The translations under genes were made by a program, and so were the position numbers. A DNA stretch of 64,000 nucleotides from Marinomonas arctica. Its GTDB lineage: Bacteria > Pseudomonadota > Gammaproteobacteria > Pseudomonadales > Marinomonadaceae. Positions 26,089 through 34,350 of this stretch are shown in pieces. The stretch spans positions 186,001-250,000 of the forward strand of contig NZ_QHJF01000005.1 in the NCBI RefSeq assembly GCF_003259225.1, in the 5' to 3' direction. The notes beneath the pieces were generated by a model that was not told the origin of the DNA, did no database searches, and saw nothing but the letters and a program-made list of their open reading frames with translations. Positions within the stretch are counted from its first letter, which is position 1, and each line of letters begins with the position of its first letter.

Positions 26089-27789
26089 ATGGCAGACCAG
26101 TTAGAAGTAGATTTATCTTTTTTCGATAATAGCGAGTATGAAGAAAGAGCTGATTACTTAACAAATGAGCAGTTACTTGACTGGACAGCCAACAGTTTGC
26201 ATTTCCAGAACATTCAAAAAAAACTAATCCAAGTAGGTGCTAAGTTGATTACAGGACCTAGAGGTACGGGGAAAACGCACCAGATGCGTTGTGCCTATAA
26301 TACTTGCCTAAATGACGATAGTCTACCACTTCCAATCTATGTCACATTTAATCATTACTTAAGGCTAGAAACATACCTACATAATAAATCTAATGCTCTA
26401 GATATTTTCCATGCGTGGGTTCTTTGTAAAATATCATTCGATGTTATAAACAGCTTTGATGTAAACTATAACAAAGAATGCCTTAGCAAAACAAAAATCT
26501 ATAATTTTATTAAAGATATGGAAAGAAATATATATAATGACGATTATGATGAACTAATATCAACAATAAATATATCCTTAACTCAAGCTTTGATTCATAG
26601 AGCACTAGATACAAAAGGTAGGAAAAGAGCAATTTTATTATTAGATGATGCTGCATTAACTTTAACTCGAGACTATATGGTTGAATTTTTCGATATTTTT
26701 CGAAGCATCAAGTCAATAAAAATCTCACCTAAAGCTTCAGTCTACCCTGGAACAACACAGTATGGACCGAGATTTCATATCGGTCAGGATGCTGAACAGG
26801 TGTCAATATGGATGGATGTTCAGGATAAAGACTATATTCCATTTATGAATACAATCATTGATAAAAGATTTCGAGAACATGTTAAGATAGATGATCAAAT
26901 TTTAAACTTACTAATGTATGCATCTTTTGGTATACCTAGAGCATATATTTCTTTAATAAGATCATATGTTGACTCTGACAAAAATAAAACACAGCAACAA
27001 CGAATAAACCTAGTAATACAGTCTAGATGTGAAAATATCATTCAAGAATTTCTATCAATTGCCGAAAAAATCAAACAATATGGTAGCGTCATTAATATTG
27101 GAAACAAATTCTTATTTAGCCTGATAAACTCAATTAAAGAATTCAACTATGAAAACTCTGAAAAAAAAGGTGATACCTTTAAGAGAAATATCATAATTGG
27201 TATAGAAGATATTGATGAAAAAGCTGAAAGAATGATTAAATTCCTAGTTGAAGCTGGACTACTTTTTGAAATGTCAATGGTTTCACATGGCCAAGAGAGG
27301 AAGCTGAGACGTTTTGTTCCACATTTAGCACTTTTAATAAAAGAAAAGGCTTTAATTAAAAGCAGAGGATTTAATGTTTCACAGCTAGTATCTGTATTAT
27401 CTGGTCCTTCTGAAAAACACCCAATAAGAAGAAAGTTTAACCGTGTTCTCCCAGATAAAGAAATTGCTAATATTAAAATAGACTTACCGGAATGCCCTAA
27501 TTGTAGCACAGCCCGAATTGCAGATGGACAAAAATTCTGCCATATATGCGGTAGTGAATTGGTTGATGGGTCAATATTCAAAGAATGTATGAGCAAAAAG
27601 TTATCAGAGTTACCTTTTACTGACTTTCAGCATAAAGTTATTAGAATATCTAAATTCAAAACAATAGAAGATGTTCTTATGTCCGATGATACGATTATAG
27701 AGTTAAAGAAAGTAAAACAAGTTGGGCCAAAATACGCAGAAAAAATTATCAACAAAATTAACGCTTGGACAAATGAGTTTTTATACTAA
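26089..27789 (+). CDS. Orc/Cdc6-like AAA ATPase with zinc ribbon and helix-hairpin-helix
   Basis: A 566-residue ATPase. It has a P-loop GPRGTGKT (residues 56-63), Walker B AILLLDDA (181-188) and a sensor-2-like GIPRAYISLIRS (281-292), which together resemble the Orc1/Cdc6-type AAA group. A winged-helix-like middle (~370-430) is followed by a four-Cys zinc ribbon (CPNC 469-472, CHIC 484-487) and a C-terminal helix-hairpin-helix (VKQVGPKYAEKIINKI, ~542-557). The ribbon and HhH point to nucleic acid binding. Its stop overlaps the start of the HEPN gene (TAATG), so the two are translated together. Probably the sensor or motor of the cassette; this is inference. Confidence 0.8.
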   Translation: MADQLEVDLSFFDNSEYEERADYLTNEQLLDWTANSLHFQNIQKKLIQVGAKLITGPRGTGKTHQMRCAYNTCLNDDSLPLPIYVTFNHYLRLETYLHNKSNALDIFHAWVLCKISFDVINSFDVNYNKECLSKTKIYNFIKDMERNIYNDDYDELISTINISLTQALIHRALDTKGRKRAILLLDDAALTLTRDYMVEFFDIFRSIKSIKISPKASVYPGTTQYGPRFHIGQDAEQVSIWMDVQDKDYIPFMNTIIDKRFREHVKIDDQILNLLMYASFGIPRAYISLIRSYVDSDKNKTQQQRINLVIQSRCENIIQEFLSIAEKIKQYGSVINIGNKFLFSLINSIKEFNYENSEKKGDTFKRNIIIGIEDIDEKAERMIKFLVEAGLLFEMSMVSHGQERKLRRFVPHLALLIKEKALIKSRGFNVSQLVSVLSGPSEKHPIRRKFNRVLPDKEIANIKIDLPECPNCSTARIADGQKFCHICGSELVDGSIFKECMSKKLSELPFTDFQHKVIRISKFKTIEDVLMSDDTIIELKKVKQVGPKYAEKIINKINAWTNEFLY

Positions 27790-28676
27790 TGAAAAAAAAA
27801 GAATTTAAATTTGCATTATCAGGTGCGAGAAGCACTACTACAATACGTTCACAATCCCTATTTGATATATCTTATAAAGAGCCTAATAAGTCACCGATTG
27901 ATATATATGAAAGTAATATGTTGTCATATAAAAAATTACTCGGCTGTTTCGTTTTAGAACCCAAGACAGGAAACTACACATCTTTAGCATCTCAGGGCAA
28001 CGAGGAATGGGCTAAACTTTCAAACCTACTAATTCTTGGGTTTATATCATCGGTGGAGAGCTATGTTCGCTGTCTCCTGAGGAGACTACTACTTATTGAT
28101 GGGGAGTCAAAGGGGAAAAGTTACTCAAAATCAGTAACATATGGAGCAGCTATTCATCACAATAAAAAATTGTTGCCTGAGGCATTGATGGAGGACTACT
28201 CTTTCCACTCAGCATACAATATTAAAGAAACGGTAAAGAGCTTTACTGGCGTAAATTTAAACAATCTCACAAAAAACCCCGAGCTTGCAACTGCATTTAC
28301 TGATTTTGATTTTATTGGTCAATTAAGGCACTGTGTTGTACACCGTTCTGGACTTTTCGGTTCAAATAATGCCTTATCTTTGGGCTTAGAACAATATTAT
28401 GAGTACCTAGAAAAACCTATTAAACTTGAACTAAGTGTAGTACAAGAAGCCGCAAAGGCATGTGATAACCTAGTAAAAGAGCTCAATGACACTCTGTTCA
28501 GTGAGTTTTTGAATCGGACTATAAACACATACGATTGGACAGGGGATTTTAGAAGTGATGCAAAATATTTTAATAAATATTTTAATGTATTTAGCCCATC
28601 AAATAAGAGTTTTTTAAAGCTAAAATGCTATCATGAATTCAGAGATTGTAATAAATTACGCTACAGAAGAAAATAA
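27789..28676 (+). CDS. HEPN-domain protein, probable RNase effector
   Basis: A 295-residue protein. The helical core contains SSVESYVRCLLRRLL (residues 88-102) and then LRHCVVHRSG (179-188), which has the R-x4-H active-site pattern of HEPN ribonucleases (R180, H185). The spacing and the preceding acidic residue (E90) fit the MAE_28990/RiboL-PSP-like HEPN group. The N and C termini match nothing I recognise. It is co-translated with the ATPase (1-bp overlap). HEPN proteins in conflict systems usually cut RNA when released by a partner, so I infer a toxic effector held in check by the ATPase or methyltransferase. Confidence 0.72.
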   Translation: MKKKEFKFALSGARSTTTIRSQSLFDISYKEPNKSPIDIYESNMLSYKKLLGCFVLEPKTGNYTSLASQGNEEWAKLSNLLILGFISSVESYVRCLLRRLLLIDGESKGKSYSKSVTYGAAIHHNKKLLPEALMEDYSFHSAYNIKETVKSFTGVNLNNLTKNPELATAFTDFDFIGQLRHCVVHRSGLFGSNNALSLGLEQYYEYLEKPIKLELSVVQEAAKACDNLVKELNDTLFSEFLNRTINTYDWTGDFRSDAKYFNKYFNVFSPSNKSFLKLKCYHEFRDCNKLRYRRK

Positions 28677-29118
28677 TAAATTAAACCCATACTTTTAAAT
28701 ATCAACTTCTTATCACAGCTCCTAAAAAATAATATTTTTGAGAATTTAACGTTAGGTAAGAAGCTATCCATTCAGGTTTATAATAAAAACGTTTAGCTCT
28801 GATGCTATTCTACGAAAAACAACGCCAACTTGGTTCTAATCATTTATCGTTTCAACAAAACGATGTTAGCCCCAGAATTTTCTAAGTTACGGTCTTACCT
28901 ATCTTGTCACCACTCTTTTTTACTAAGCAAAACTTGGTGTATCACTCTTTAAAATTTAGATCGTTTGAGCATGATATTTTTGATCTCGTGCCAATATCAG
29001 CCAAGCAATCTTTACTAAATCTTTCATGACGATAAACTGACAATACAATGAAAAAACAGAAAAACTATAAGACTTTTAGGGGATTGTGGAAATTAGAGAG
29101 TTGGAACCCCATCTTCCG

Positions 29119-29142
29119 TCTTCCCCTTGAAAAAGGGGAAGA
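29119..29142. repeat. Hairpin TCTTCCCCTT / AAGGGGAAGA
   Basis: Perfect 10-bp stem closed by a GAAA tetraloop. It shares the core CCCCTT...AAGGGG with a second hairpin 150 bp to the right, suggesting a dispersed paired-hairpin repeat rather than a simple terminator. Confidence 0.7.
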
Positions 29143-29291
29143 GACTTGGCAGCAGTATTGAATATGTTATGCGTTTACGAACAACAGCGAGGAGCAAAGC
29201 GAACGCCGAGAGCGAGGTCAAACAACAATTTAACAACGTAACGTCGAGCGGTGGCATTTGCTTTGCTCCAAGAGCCATACCCCTCCCTAGC

Positions 29292-29320
29292 CCTCCCCTT
29301 GGAAGACATAAGGGGAGGGA
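29292..29320. repeat. Hairpin CCCTCCCCTT / AAGGGGAGGG
   Basis: Perfect 10-bp stem, 9-nt loop, 10 bp beyond the carboxypeptidase stop. There is no T-run. It shares its core with the hairpin at 29119-29142 and could serve as the 3' end of the carboxypeptidase mRNA. Confidence 0.7.
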
Positions 29321-29329
29321 ACAGTTCGC

Positions 29330-30811
29330 CTACAAGTACCGCCCTTCCAGATGCTTTTTAAAATGCGCGGCGTTTAGGGTTTCGCCTGTGGCGCGTTTGA
29401 CGAGTTCATCCGTGGTGTGGAGGGAGGCTTGTGACCAGATGTTGTCGCTTAGCCATTGGAAGATGGGGCTTAGGTCGCCGCTTTGGATGGCAGCGTCGAA
29501 GTCGACGTTTTGTATCATGGTGGCTTTGTATTGAGCCGCGTACATGGCACCTAGTGTGTAGCTTGGGAAGTAGCCAAAGGCGCCATCTGTCCAATGTATG
29601 TCTTGCATGCAGCCGTTTTTGTCGTTGTCTTTGGTGGAGATGCCAAGAGCGGCTTGCATTTTCTCGTTCCACAGGGCTGGTACGTCTGTGTGTTCTATGA
29701 CGCCGTTGATCAGGTCGCGTTCGATTTCGTAACGCAAGATGACGTGCGCTGGGTAGGTTAGTTCATCGGCGTCCACACGGATAAAGCCTTTTTCCACTTG
29801 AGTGTAGATTTTGTAGAGGTTGTCTTCGGCAAACACGGGGTCGTTGTGGGCGTTGAAGGCGTCGGCTGAGAGTCGTGACAAGTGGGAGATAAAGGGTTTG
29901 CTGCGCCCTATTTGCATTTCAAAAAACAACGACTGGGATTCATGAATACCCATGGAGCGGGCTTCGCCCACTGGCAATCCGGCAAAGGCTTTTGGCAAGC
30001 CTTGTTCGTAGCGGGCGTGGCCGGTTTCATGAACGATGCCCATTAAGGCTTGTACAAAGTCTTGCTCGTTGTAGCGTGTGGTAATGCGCACGTCGGTTGG
30101 TACGCCGCCACAAAATGGGTGAACACTTTGGTCGAGGCGGCCACGGTTAAAGTCGAATTTCAGTAGTTTCATGACTTCTAAGCCAAGGGCTTTTTGCGTC
30201 GCGGTGGAGAAAGTTCCAGATGGTAAAATGATGGATTCAGACTTCTGCTTTTCCAAAACGTTTTCAATCAGTTCTGGCAACCAAGTTTTTACATCGGTAA
30301 ATAACGTATTTAGCGACGCGGTGGTGGTACCCGGTTCGTATTTGTCGAGCATGGCGTCATACGGTGTAAGGCCAAGCGCTACGCCACGGATTTTCGCCTC
30401 TTCACGAGATAAGGCAACCACTTCTTTCCAGTTCTTTTCGAAGCCTGTCCAGTCGTTTTCTTGGCGTTGCGAGCGCCACGCATGTTCGCATTTGGAACCG
30501 GCGATGGATTGGGCTTGTACTAAGTCCTCTGGAACGATAGTCGCTTGCAGCCATTGGCGTTTCATTTCCCGTAGGCTGGCTTGTTGTTCTGTGCTTAAGG
30601 ATTCTTGCTCGGCATTACCAAACCATTCTTCAAGCTGTGGTTGCGTCGATAAACGGTGAATGTGAACCGATAGCTCCGCCATAGCATTAGAGCGCGCTTC
30701 ACTACCACCCGATGGCATGTTTGCCGCCGCATCCCAGCCAAGCATGGCTTGAGCATGGTTAAAGTGGCTGAGTGTTTGGTAGTGTGACGTTAACTTGTCG
30801 TAATGAGACAT
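29330..30811 (-). CDS. Carboxypeptidase, M32 family
   Basis: A 493-residue cytoplasmic zinc carboxypeptidase of the M32 (Taq carboxypeptidase) family. The zinc site HETGH lies in GIVHETGHARYEQ (about residues 262-266), and the downstream third ligand region GIHESQSLFFEMQIGRSKPF is present. Family boxes near the N terminus (MLGWDAAANMPSGGSEARS) and DVRITTRY are also intact. Length matches the family (~490-500). The enzyme removes C-terminal residues from peptides. Single gene with two G+C-rich hairpins beyond its stop. Confidence 0.93.
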   Translation of the reverse strand: MSHYDKLTSHYQTLSHFNHAQAMLGWDAAANMPSGGSEARSNAMAELSVHIHRLSTQPQLEEWFGNAEQESLSTEQQASLREMKRQWLQATIVPEDLVQAQSIAGSKCEHAWRSQRQENDWTGFEKNWKEVVALSREEAKIRGVALGLTPYDAMLDKYEPGTTTASLNTLFTDVKTWLPELIENVLEKQKSESIILPSGTFSTATQKALGLEVMKLLKFDFNRGRLDQSVHPFCGGVPTDVRITTRYNEQDFVQALMGIVHETGHARYEQGLPKAFAGLPVGEARSMGIHESQSLFFEMQIGRSKPFISHLSRLSADAFNAHNDPVFAEDNLYKIYTQVEKGFIRVDADELTYPAHVILRYEIERDLINGVIEHTDVPALWNEKMQAALGISTKDNDKNGCMQDIHWTDGAFGYFPSYTLGAMYAAQYKATMIQNVDFDAAIQSGDLSPIFQWLSDNIWSQASLHTTDELVKRATGETLNAAHFKKHLEGRYL

Positions 30812-31032
30812 GGTTGTTTTTATCCTATGTAAAAGTTGTGCTGCTTGTCGGATCGATATAAATGAGTGATAGCAGGGTAAAAATTGTCATCCGTTACATT
30901 TAGTCTAAATCGTTTTATGCCTCTTAGACATGAAATATTGCTAGGTGACGACAATGAAACTAAAGGATTTAACGGCGAGCGAAAAAGTGACATTAGCTCA
31001 GTGGCATATTTTAACTAAAGGGTGATTACCAT

Positions 31033-31152
31033 ATGACAAAATCACTAAAGGAATTAAGAAAGAAAATTAAGCCAGAAGTTCAAGAAGCAGCAAAGGCAAA
31101 AGCTGACAAAATCCTTGCCGATATGCCTAGTTCAAAAACACAAAACAAATAA
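31033..31152 (+). CDS. 39-residue protein resembling the start of an XRE/HigA-type antitoxin
   Basis: Reads MTKSLKELRKKIKPEVQEAA then KAKADKILADM. This resembles the N-terminal helix of many XRE-type antitoxins, which carry (T)L-x-EL...P-E-x-...A-x-A-x-x-(I/L)L before their HTH, but no HTH follows before the stop. So it is either a truncated antitoxin remnant or an independent small protein. GGTGATTACC ahead of the ATG is a weak ribosome binding site. It is followed after 28 bp by a strong terminator, which favours real transcription. Confidence 0.45.
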   Translation: MTKSLKELRKKIKPEVQEAAKAKADKILADMPSSKTQNK

Positions 31153-31180
31153 ACTATTCAAAGCTCACAACCTATCAACA

Positions 31181-31221
31181 AAAAAGCCGAGACATCTTTA
31201 AAAGAAAGGTCTCGGCTTTTT
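31181..31221. terminator. Bidirectional terminator between the small ORF and dld
   Basis: AAAAAGCCGAGAC / GTCTCGGCTTTTT, a perfect 13-bp stem with a 15-nt loop and T-runs in both directions. It should end dld transcripts on the minus strand and the small ORF on the plus strand. Confidence 0.9.
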
Positions 31222-31243
31222 GTATTTAATGTTGTTCTAACGC

Positions 31244-32998
31244 TTATTTATGACAGCCACAGCCTTTATGTTCGTGGCTCAGTTCTTGCCAGTTTTTCAG
31301 TTTACTGGTGCCGCCGATGCCGGAGTTGAAGCTGTTGGTTGGGTCGGTTTTTTGGTAAAACTCACGCAGTGCTGGTTTCGCAACATATTCGTGCCCTACG
31401 TTATGCTCGGCTGGGTATTCCGCGCCGCGGGCGTCGTAGCTGGATAGAATTTGCTTCTTCACCGCTTTGGCATCAACGCCTTTTTTCATAATGTAGTTTT
31501 GATGCATGACGTGACAGAAGAAATGCCCGTAGTACATTTTAACGGCAACTTTGTCTTCGATGTCTTTTGGTAGCTCTTCAAACCAATCGCGCTCATTACG
31601 TGGGAAGGCCACGTCGATGGTCATGATGGAGCCCAAGTCTTTGCCATTCATGATGTAATAACGCGTCAAGGCACCACCCGTCACGAAGCGATGCAAAATA
31701 GCTTGGTCAGCTTCACGCTTGGTGCAGGCAAAGAAGTCCCCTTCGTTATTTTTAAAGAAGTTGTCTAAGTAAGCTTGTGCTTCGGCGACGCCATCATTGC
31801 TGGTTTCGACGATCCAATGGTGTTCGTATTTTTCACGAAAATCTTCCATGCGCTTTGGCAGATGGTTCGGGAAAAGCTGACTGGCATATTGCATGACGCG
31901 GTCAGAAAACTTGTTCGGCATGAACTTCACTTTACCAGCCCATCTGTCTACGGTACGTTTCAGAGCAAACATTTTTGGGATGTATTTGGTGCCCAGTTTG
32001 TCGATGACTAAATAGCTGTCTTTGCCGTATTTTTTACTGATGTCATAGCTGCTGCTGTGCATGTATTCGCCCGACACAGGCAAGGTTTTAAAGGTCGATA
32101 ACATGTCACGGCGCATTTGCTCCATGACCGCTGGATCATTGGTGCCGATGTAGAAAACTTGATACTTTTCTGGAATGGGGAAGGTATCGATGCGCACGGC
32201 AAAGACGGCCAGTTTACCTGCACAACCAGACGCTTCGTATAAACGACGTGGGTCGTTGTTGAAGCGCGATGGCGTATCCGCATCCACGTCTCGAATGCGC
32301 TCATGGTATTCGTTGTCAGAGGCACGTTTTTCTGGGAATTGAACGTCTTTTTCTTGGTACGTTTTGTTTTGCAAGTTGGTCAAAATTTCTTCTGGATCGC
32401 TGCCCAACTCAATGCCTAAGTTGTTCACCAATTGCAGTTCACCATCTTGGGTGACTTGGGCAAACAACGACATTTCGGTGTAAGCCGGACCACGTTGCAC
32501 TAACGCACCGCCAGAGTTGTTACACACACCACCCACGATAGACGCACCGATACAAGACGAACCGATGACAGAATGTGGTTCGCGTCCGTATGGTTTCAGC
32601 GTGTCTTCTAAGCCAAACAAGGTACTGCCCGCAAAACCGACAATTTGTTTGCCTTGGTCAAGCAGCTGGATGTCGTCGATGCGCATGGTGCTGATAATAA
32701 CGATAGGACGGTCATAGTCTGCGCCATTGGGTGTTGAACCACCCGTCAGGCCAGTATTAGCCGCTTGCATAATGACAATCACATCGGCTTTAACACAGGC
32801 TTGCAGACACTTCCAAATTTCAAGCAAACTACCAGGACGAACAACGGCGTAGGCCTTGCCACCCCCTAGACGAAAACCTTGGCTATACGGTTTTGTCTTA
32901 TCTTCGTCGGTTAACGTGTATTGATTTCCTACGATGGCCTTTAACTCAGCGGCCAAATCTAAGCTGAAATTGGTTTCCGTCATACTGTTTTCCGTCAT
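31244..32998 (-). CDS. dld: D-lactate dehydrogenase, quinone-linked FAD flavoprotein
   Basis: A 584-residue peripheral membrane flavoenzyme that oxidises D-lactate to pyruvate and reduces quinone. The PCMH-type FAD domain is at the N terminus (VIVIMQAANTGLTGGSTPNG and GSSCIGASIVGGVCNNSGGA). The Dld membrane-binding domain follows, and the C terminus ends with a His/Cys-rich tail (HEHKGCGCHK). Length is close to that of E. coli Dld (571). A second in-frame ATG five codons in (MTETNF) is an equally good start, since the ribosome binding site is weak for both. Monocistronic. Confidence 0.93.
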   Translation of the reverse strand: MTENSMTETNFSLDLAAELKAIVGNQYTLTDEDKTKPYSQGFRLGGGKAYAVVRPGSLLEIWKCLQACVKADVIVIMQAANTGLTGGSTPNGADYDRPIVIISTMRIDDIQLLDQGKQIVGFAGSTLFGLEDTLKPYGREPHSVIGSSCIGASIVGGVCNNSGGALVQRGPAYTEMSLFAQVTQDGELQLVNNLGIELGSDPEEILTNLQNKTYQEKDVQFPEKRASDNEYHERIRDVDADTPSRFNNDPRRLYEASGCAGKLAVFAVRIDTFPIPEKYQVFYIGTNDPAVMEQMRRDMLSTFKTLPVSGEYMHSSSYDISKKYGKDSYLVIDKLGTKYIPKMFALKRTVDRWAGKVKFMPNKFSDRVMQYASQLFPNHLPKRMEDFREKYEHHWIVETSNDGVAEAQAYLDNFFKNNEGDFFACTKREADQAILHRFVTGGALTRYYIMNGKDLGSIMTIDVAFPRNERDWFEELPKDIEDKVAVKMYYGHFFCHVMHQNYIMKKGVDAKAVKKQILSSYDARGAEYPAEHNVGHEYVAKPALREFYQKTDPTNSFNSGIGGTSKLKNWQELSHEHKGCGCHK

Positions 32999-33106
32999 AG
33001 AGGGTACTTCGCAACGTGTCGGGGGAAAGAGCCGAGTATACTAAACTTAACGAGTTGTAAAAAACACTCTAACCGCAGAATTGGTAATCATCTTCATAAG
33101 GAACGC

Positions 33107-34045
33107 TTATGGCAATGATGTATGCCGCTGAAAAAAGTTGTCAACGTCATCTAAGATCGGCGCTTTGCTTTTCAAAAACCAAATAAGGCTAGACACCATG
33201 TCGGCATGACCAACACCTTGGTAAACTCTGCTTTCAACGGCGCCCTGCTCAATATTAATTTTCGCAATCAGTTTGTCCATGTTGCTTTTACCTACTATGG
33301 TATCGTCATCGCCCCACAGCAGTAGCATTGGCGGCTCTTTGCCATCAATAAAGGTCGTTACCTGCATGTTGGGGTAGTTTTCTGGTGGGCCAAACATGTC
33401 CATGTAATCTTCTTCGTAAGGCACAAAATCATAGGGTCCAGCTAATCCCGCAAAGGCGTTTATAATGGATGGCGTTAAGCCTTCGGCTTGTAAGTAATGT
33501 TTGTCCGCCGTCACCATGGCACCAATGTGAGCGCCTGCAGAATGTCCGGCAATAAACAATCGTTCAGGGTCGCCTTGGTATTGGGCAATATTACGATACG
33601 TCCAAGCGACCGCTTTGGCGCCATCTTCAACAAAGGTCGGAAACTTTACCTGAGGGTATTTACTGTAATCGGCAATCACTGTGATGTAGCCTTTTTTCGC
33701 AAAGGCTTCCCCCACAAAAGGGTACATATCTTTTGAGCCGTCTTTCCAGCTTCCACCGTAAAAGAAAACCACAACAGGAAGAGATTGACCAGAAGAGTAT
33801 TAACCAGAAGAGTATTGACCAGAAGAGTATTGACCAGAAGAATGCGGCGGAACATAAATGTCTAATTTTTGCCAAGGCTCAGCGCCATAAGCAATGTCTT
33901 TGGTTGTGTTGGTATCACTGAAGGTATTGGGTAAATTGGCGACGCTCAACCCGACTTTCGTACAGGCAACCAGCAGTAAAGAACTCAGCGCCACACAGAC
34001 TTTTGTTATCGTCAAAATTGACCTCTTGTGTTTATTGAAATTCAT
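33107..34045 (-). pseudogene. Lipoprotein alpha/beta-hydrolase (esterase) gene with in-frame stop in a tandem repeat
   Basis: One frame of ~312 codons broken by a single TAA at 33800-33802. The 5' part (34045-33803) encodes a lipoprotein signal peptide with lipobox LLVAC and KLDIYVPP. The 3' part carries the oxyanion-loop-like FFYGGSW, the nucleophile in GHSAGAH, and the Asp/His triad regions LLWGDDDTIV and GVGHADM. It resembles BD-FAE/carboxylesterase lipoproteins. The stop lies in the third of four 15-bp repeats (SSGQY), where CAA has become TAA. Translation restarting at a GTG near 33772 would give a protein with no signal. It could be a recent loss, a slippage-reversible switch, or a sequencing error. 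Confidence 0.8.
33784..33843 (-). repeat. Four tandem 15-bp repeats in the esterase gene
   Basis: Unit ATTGACCAGAAGAGT on the plus strand, coding GQYSS-type repeats on the minus strand. Copies lie at 33784-33798, 33799-33813 (with the G-to-A change that makes the stop), 33814-33828 and 33829-33843. As the unit is a multiple of three, copy-number change would keep frame and could delete the stop. Confidence 0.9.
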
Positions 34046-34350
34046 CCATCAAGAAATCATACGCAGCAAAGAGAAAAATAGACCAGAATTCTTATACTGT
34101 AATTTGCACCCCAAAATCATCAAACGGTTGAATTATCAAAGCATACTACCTAAAATCTTTAATATGCGGTTGGAAACAACTCAGATTGGCGGGCTGCCTT
34201 AATGCGGTGCGCTGAGCGATAGCTCTTTCCCCCGCCTCTTTTGTTGTACTTCATAACGCAAACACATACTTAATAAGTATCAACCATTGCTAAAAAGCCG
34301 CTCCCCCGAACGGCTTTTCACTTTAATTAACCCACTTTCAAATAACCAGA
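34046..34350. other. Intergenic region between purU and the esterase gene
   Basis: 305 bp with no gene I can support. It contains the promoter of the esterase gene next to 34046 and the purU terminator at 34293-34318. Confidence 0.5.
34293..34318 (-). terminator. Terminator of the sox-purU operon
   Basis: AAAAGCCG / CGGCTTTT, an 8-bp stem with a C-rich 10-nt loop. On the minus strand it is followed by TTTTTA. Confidence 0.75.

Larger units (their letters stand above)
28677..29329. other. 653-bp gene-free boundary region
   Basis: The left 400 bp are A+T-rich like the cassette. They include a 23-codon minus-strand fragment starting MKDLVKIAWLILARDQ near 29028 that may be a transposase tail, but I could not place it. 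The right part switches to host-like composition and contains two strong hairpins (29119-29142 and 29292-29320). I take the change near 29.1 kb as the right boundary of the inserted cassette. Confidence 0.5.
30812..31243. other. Intergenic stretch with two tiny frames
   Basis: 432 bp. It contains a 23-codon frame at 30953-31024 (MKLKDLTASEKVTLAQWHIL...), which I do not consider a gene, the 39-codon frame at 31033-31152 listed separately, and a strong bidirectional terminator. Confidence 0.5.

Noticed and set aside
28957-29028. Small minus-strand frame (MKDLVKIAWLILARDQ...) as a transposase gene
   Set aside because: Only 23 codons with no certain family match. It is noted in the intergenic entry rather than called.
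30953-31024. 23-codon frame MKLKDLTASEKVTLAQWHIL...
   Set aside because: Too short and no clear ribosome binding site or homologue that I recognise.
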